Origin: an uncultured Actinomycetes bacterium | GTDB taxonomy: Bacteria; Actinomycetota; Thermoleophilia; Solirubrobacterales; Solirubrobacteraceae | NCBI GenBank assembly: GCA_937888775.1 | Contig: CALAQT010000136.1 | Span: 1-18,626 of the forward strand | Length of the DNA stretch: 18,626 nucleotides | Reading direction: 5' to 3' | In this document: positions 15,664 to 18,626 of the stretch, piece after piece | How the letters are laid out: each line of letters begins with the position of its first letter | How positions within the stretch are numbered: position 1 is the first letter of the stretch | The notes under the pieces: generated by a model | What the model was told of the DNA's origin: nothing | Seen by the model: the letters and a program-made list of their open reading frames with translations, nothing else | The model's database searches: none | Translations under genes and position numbers: made by a program

Positions 15664-15762
15664 ATGCTCGACCAATTACGCCGCGACATCAAGACCCGCC
15701 TCGGCGAGCTGCTCTCAGCGGCCGTCGACGCTGCTGCTGCTAGCGCGAGACGCAGGGTATAG
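15664..15762 (+). CDS. Very short coiled-coil-like ORF, possibly the N-terminal stump of a regulator
   Basis: 32 codons from ATG 15664. The start MLDQLRRDIKTRLGELLSAA resembles the amphipathic N-terminal helix of small actinobacterial proteins (pattern MLDQLRxEIQxRLDEL) that in longer relatives precedes a helix-turn-helix. The frame stops at 15762 after a run of Ala and Arg. A possible -10 (TAGGAT) lies about 32 bp upstream. It may be a truncated gene or chance. Confidence 0.3.
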   Translation: MLDQLRRDIKTRLGELLSAAVDAAAASARRRV

Positions 15763-16179
15763 GTCGCGTGAGGCAGAGCTTGAGATCGCGAGTGAGCACG
15801 TCGGGTGCCCACTTCAAGACCTGGCGTGGCTTCACGCTCCGAGAGCTAGCGTCAAATCGATAGACGGCATCTCGCATCGCCCTTCCACGCGCGGAAGCAG
15901 AGGGGCGCCCGAATTGCTCGGCATTCGACCTCGAGCAAACAGCGACATCGCGGTTCATAGGCATGCGCCTTGAGCGTCCTCCGCGGAGCCGTAATCGGCG
16001 ACTGTCGCCTCGCCTCGCCGAGCGATCGTCTCACCGGCGCCAGTCGACGCTGCCGGTTTGTCGTCCTTTGCGGGACGTTATCAAGGTCGGCGAGCGCTGC
16101 TTCGTTGCCACGGCGAAGCAGAAGCGACCGCGATCCTTGAACCCCAGAGCTCTAGACCGACCGGCGCGCCGAGATATCG
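15763..16179. other. Stretch without a recognised gene
   Basis: About 415 bp upstream of the insertion-sequence region. All frames are short and unremarkable. Nothing else was identified. Confidence 0.5.
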
Positions 16180-16205
16180 GGGGGAGCGCCGCCCGGCGCT
16201 CCCCC
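16180..16205. terminator. Perfect 11-bp hairpin, terminator-like
   Basis: GGGGGAGCGCC (16180-16190) and GGCGCTCCCCC (16195-16205) form a perfect stem with a 4-nt loop (GCCC). No T-run follows on either strand, so it would be a U-tract-less terminator of the kind seen in high-GC actinobacteria, or a structural element near the IS. The function is inferred from structure only. Confidence 0.45.
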
Positions 16206-16444
16206 GCAGGCGGGCGACCAAGACTGCTGCTCCCTCGAACTGCAGCAATACGACCCGACCTGGGGGCCGTGCCCCCTGTTGCTCAGAAGCGACACTGACG
16301 GACGCCTCTTCCGCATCGCCAGGGGAATTCAGGAGCGGGCGGTCGGGCGACCGGCGCTTTCGAAGCTCGGGGCATGAAAATACATTGCAGGAAGTCCCGT
16401 CGGGGTCGCGTAGTTACGGTGATCGGGACAGGGGCTTTCTGGGA

Positions 16445-16589
16445 GAACGGGAGAACGCAGTGTGGGCAGGCCGTTTTGGACGATGGGCTTCGAGCCCGTG
16501 CTTACTCGGTGGCCGCCCCTGCGACTTGCCCCGATTGTGCTGCGAGCACGTATCCGTCTGTGTCGTTTTGCCCGCTGCTTCTCCCGTTC
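16445..16589 (+). ncRNA. Candidate bridge (guide) RNA of the IS110 element
   Basis: A long-range stem, GAACGGGAGAA (16445-16455) with TTCTCCCGTTC (16579-16589), pairs perfectly over 11 bp and continues after one bulged C with GCAGTG/CGCTGC (16457-16462 with 16573-16578). Inside are a stem GCAGG/CCTGC (16466-16470 with 16518-16522) enclosing the hairpin GGGCT-TCG-AGCCC (16485-16497), and a second hairpin GTGCT-GCG-AGCAC (16537-16549). The segment ends 13 nt before the recombinase Shine-Dalgarno. IS110-group elements are known to encode a bridge RNA between the left end and the recombinase start whose loops pair with target and donor DNA. Position and folding fit; which loop does what is not assigned. 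Confidence 0.6.
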
Positions 16590-16602
16590 ATGTCTCTACG
16601 TT

Positions 16603-16608
16603 AGGAGG
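16603..16608 (+). promoter_or_regulatory. Shine-Dalgarno AGGAGG that decides the recombinase start
   Basis: AGGAGG abuts an ATG at 16609 (no spacing) but lies 6 nt before the GTG at 16615. Normal spacing therefore favours the GTG start. Confidence 0.7.
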
Positions 16609-16614
16609 ATGGTC

Positions 16615-17853
16615 GTGAAGGTGATCGGAAGAGCGATCGGGTTAGACGTGCACCTGGACTTCTGCGAGATCGCGATCTGCGAGGACGGGAAGGTCCGTTC
16701 GGCGGGTCGGGTCAAGAGCACCCCGGAGGCGCTGAAGGTCCTGGCTGAGAGCCTTTTGGCGACCGACAGAGTGGCGCTGGAGGTGACTGGTAGCGCGTGG
16801 GAGATTCTGCGAATCCTCGAGCCGCACGTCGCGAAGGTGATTGTGGTCTCACCGGGTGATACTGGGATCACGCAGGCCAGGGCGAAGACCGATCGGCTTG
16901 ACTCAAGGACGCTCGCGAGGTTGTTGTGGGCCGGGGAGCTTGATTCGGTGTGGACGCCGGATGAGCTCACGCGCGTGTTGCGCCGGCGGTTGGCGCGTCG
17001 TGAGCAGCTGGTCCGGTCACGCTCGCGTTCGAAGAACGAGGTTCATGCGGTCTTGATGCGCAGATTGAAGGGCCGCCCGCCGGTCTCAGACCTGTTCGGG
17101 GTCAAGGGCCGCCAATGGCTGCGGCAGTTGGAGTTGCCAGTCGAGGAGGCAGAGACGGTCGAGGGGTGCATGCGCCACGTCGAGTTTCTCGACGCGGAGA
17201 TCGCCGAGGTCGAAAGATTGGTCGCCCGACAGATGCTGTCGTGCTCTGACGCCAGGCGGCTGATGAGCGTGCCGGGCGTCAACGTGATCTGCGCGGCGAG
17301 CTTCCTGGCGGCGATCGGTGACATCCGCCGGTTCAAGACATCCCGGCAGCTGGCCGCCTATCTCGGCCTTGACCCGAAGGTTCGCCAGTCCGGTAGCCAG
17401 CCGGCGCGCAGCGGGCGGATTTCCAAGCAGGGGTCGGCATCAGCGCGTTGGGCGCTGGTCGAGGCGGCGTTCAGCGTCGTTCGCCAGCCGGGCCCGCTGC
17501 ACGCGTTCTACGAGCGTCTGCGCGTCCGCCGCGGTCATCAGATCGCCGTCGTCGCCTCAGCGCGCAAGCTCGCGTGCCTGTTCTGGTGCCTGCTCACCCG
17601 CGAGGAGCAATACGCCCACCAGCAGCCGTCGCTGACCGCCAAGAAGCTCCGTCGCCTCGAACTCACCGCCGGCGCCCACCGCTATGACAGCAAGGCAGCC
17701 GGCGTATGGTCAACCAACCAGGCGATGCGCGACGCCGAACGCAAGCTCGCCGAGCAGGCCGAGGCCTCCTATGTGCGGATGGTCTCAGACTGGCAAGCAA
17801 CTGCGCCGCGAAGAGGAGGAGTGGGCGCGAGCGTGACACCGGGGCGCGCATAG
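16615..17853 (+). CDS. IS110-family DEDD recombinase (transposase)
   Basis: 412 residues from GTG 16615 (start set by the AGGAGG 6 nt upstream; an ATG at 16609 and a longer open frame exist but are poorly placed). The N-terminal RuvC-like DEDD domain has GLDVHLDFCEIAI (D11), ALEVTGSAW (E56) and AKTDRLDSRTLARLL (D93/D96). A coiled linker (about 140-210) follows, then the C-terminal Tnp domain: LMSVPGVNVICAASFLAAIG, then DIRRF and LAAYLGLDPKVRQSG, and GRISKQGSASARWALVEAA carrying the catalytic Ser of this family. IS110 enzymes excise the element as a circle and insert it at a site chosen by the bridge RNA. Length and motifs are complete, so the enzyme looks active. Confidence 0.95.
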   Translation: MKVIGRAIGLDVHLDFCEIAICEDGKVRSAGRVKSTPEALKVLAESLLATDRVALEVTGSAWEILRILEPHVAKVIVVSPGDTGITQARAKTDRLDSRTLARLLWAGELDSVWTPDELTRVLRRRLARREQLVRSRSRSKNEVHAVLMRRLKGRPPVSDLFGVKGRQWLRQLELPVEEAETVEGCMRHVEFLDAEIAEVERLVARQMLSCSDARRLMSVPGVNVICAASFLAAIGDIRRFKTSRQLAAYLGLDPKVRQSGSQPARSGRISKQGSASARWALVEAAFSVVRQPGPLHAFYERLRVRRGHQIAVVASARKLACLFWCLLTREEQYAHQQPSLTAKKLRRLELTAGAHRYDSKAAGVWSTNQAMRDAERKLAEQAEASYVRMVSDWQATAPRRGGVGASVTPGRA

Positions 17854-17857
17854 CAAG

Positions 17858-17991
17858 GCCCTCGAAGGGCAACGTCGCGCGGCAGACCACAAGCCCCAGA
17901 CGTCTGCGCTTCGACACGTCATCGACTCGCGCCCAACGCGCAGCCTACAACCGCATACGACTGGACCGCCAACCGCCGGCCACCCCGGCGG
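17858..17991 (+). other. Two small hairpins after the recombinase gene
   Basis: GCCCT-CGA-AGGGC (17858-17870) begins 4 nt after the stop codon and could end transcription. CCGCCGG-CCACC-CCGGCGG (17973-17991) forms a 7-bp stem. Neither is followed by a T-run. The rest of 17854-18155 is non-coding. Confidence 0.45.
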
Positions 17992-18159
17992 CGACAACGC
18001 GCGCCCAAAACAGCCGAATATGCGCCGATCCAGCGGTCACCAAGCCGAAACCGACACCACAGGAGCCGATCTGCCGCCCTCGGAGCAACCCCCGCGACCG
18101 ATCCACCGTCCGAAATCAGCCGAAAAGTTGGTCGCAACCCCCTTGACTTTCATCCGTCG

Positions 18160-18406
18160 TCCGGAGGAACTCACTGGCTTGCCTCGCTCTGAGCGGCGTC
18201 GGTCCGTTGGTCAGGCAGCAATCGGTAGCGAGCACCGTGCCAGTTTGAACCGGTGTCCCCGGCAGGAGCCGCCGCTCTTCCTGTCGCCCAGCAGCGACCG
18301 CCGGCTCCTGGGCGACCCCGGCGCGGCGCTGCTGGCGCGTCACGCGCCGAGCTGGAGCCCGGTTTCCGACTGCTGGGAGCGGTTGCTGCTGGCGCCCGGC
18401 CGGTGA
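18160..18406 (+). other. Possible C-terminal tail of a gene cut by the IS
   Basis: A plus-strand frame ends at TGA 18404-18406 with EPPLFLSPSSDRRLLGDPGA, then ALLARHAP and CWERLLLAPGR. Third codon positions in the last 45 codons are strongly G/C, as in real coding DNA here. The product is not recognised, and the frame runs back into the IS right-end region. It may be the end of a gene whose front was lost at the IS junction, or a chance frame. Confidence 0.3.
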
Positions 18407-18553
18407 GTCTGGAAGGATGCCGACGACGCGCGGTCGGCGACGACTCGGGGAACGGAGGAGGAGAGCCTCATCAGCCTGCAGAGCACGACACGAACGCCCG
18501 GACGGCGGTCCGGCTCAGCCCGCCGAGCGACCGCCGACAGACGTTCCCCGCGT

Positions 18554-18626
18554 GTGAGCCTGGGTGGGCGCATCGCCGCGAGCACGGCGCTGATCACGGC
18601 GCTCGTGTTGGTGGCTCTGGTCGTGC
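18554..18626 (+). CDS. Start of a membrane protein, runs off the window
   Basis: From GTG 18554 the frame reads VSLGGRIAASTALITALVLV and continues ALVV to the window edge, an Arg followed by a clear hydrophobic helix. This is the usual opening of membrane-anchored sensor proteins such as histidine kinases or chemoreceptors. The same frame is open upstream to about 18440, through an Arg/Ser-rich stretch, and a strong GGAGGAGGAG lies at 18445-18455, but no ATG/GTG/TTG follows it at normal spacing in this frame, so the start is uncertain. Only ~24 residues are visible and the family cannot be named. Confidence 0.45.
   Translation, partial: MSLGGRIAASTALITALVLVALVV

Larger units (their letters stand above)
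16380..18155 (+). mobile_element. IS110-family insertion sequence (ends approximate)
   Basis: Contains the IS110-type recombinase (16615-17853), an upstream structured segment (16445-16589) and about 300 bp downstream. IS110 elements have no long terminal inverted repeats and often no target duplication, so the ends cannot be set from one copy. The left limit is placed before the structured RNA segment; the right limit is placed at the GC-to-AT change around CCCCCTTGACTTTC (near 18140-18152), which resembles right ends I remember for such elements. Both limits may be off by tens to hundreds of bases. Confidence 0.6.

Overview
The window (about 18.6 kb, high GC) looks like chromosomal DNA from a high-GC actinobacterium. 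The principal-type sigma factor at the left edge, with its zinc-ribbon neighbour, suggests class Thermoleophilia (Solirubrobacterales-like). That placement is inference from remembered protein likeness, not a search.

Layout. (1) 1-1247, minus strand: a zinc-ribbon protein followed by a SigA/RpoD-type sigma factor that runs off the window. (2) 1254-5060: an accessory junk zone with one small intact ORF (2234-2422, plus) and remains of mobile or defence genes: a truncated primase-polymerase, a decayed tyrosine integrase broken by a 7-bp tandem duplication, a 44-nt 3' half of a tRNA-Thr(CGT) gene that looks like an attachment-site duplicate, and the last ~98 codons of a type I restriction methylase (HsdM). 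(3) 5064-15046, all minus strand: a complete type I-E CRISPR-Cas locus in the order cas3, cas8e (cse1), cse2, cas7, cas5, cas6e, cas1, cas2, a stand-alone DEDDh exonuclease, leader, CRISPR array (7 repeats, 6 spacers). Most junctions are ATGA/GTGA stop-start overlaps, so this reads as one long translationally coupled operon. (4) 15047-16179: mostly non-coding. (5) About 16380-18155, plus strand: an IS110-family element with its recombinase and, just upstream, a strongly folded segment that is a good candidate bridge (guide) RNA. (6) 18160-18626: a possible gene tail and the start of a membrane protein.

How the genes work together. Cas8e, Cse2, Cas7, Cas5 and Cas6e would form the Cascade surveillance complex. 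Cas6e cuts the array transcript, Cas3 degrades the target, and Cas1-Cas2, probably with the DEDDh exonuclease trimming prespacers, add spacers.

The main surprises are these. The array holds two repeat families that switch once along its length; they differ at four positions, two of which are a compensatory base-pair swap in the hairpin stem. cas1 carries one extra base and cas3 lacks one base inside the HD nuclease domain, so both the acquisition and the target-destruction enzymes are broken as read, while every Cascade gene is intact. The old end of the array abuts an hsdM stump by 3 bp. The tRNA fragment is oriented so that the CRISPR side would be the inserted island. The candidate IS110 RNA is closed by an 11-bp perfect long-range stem.
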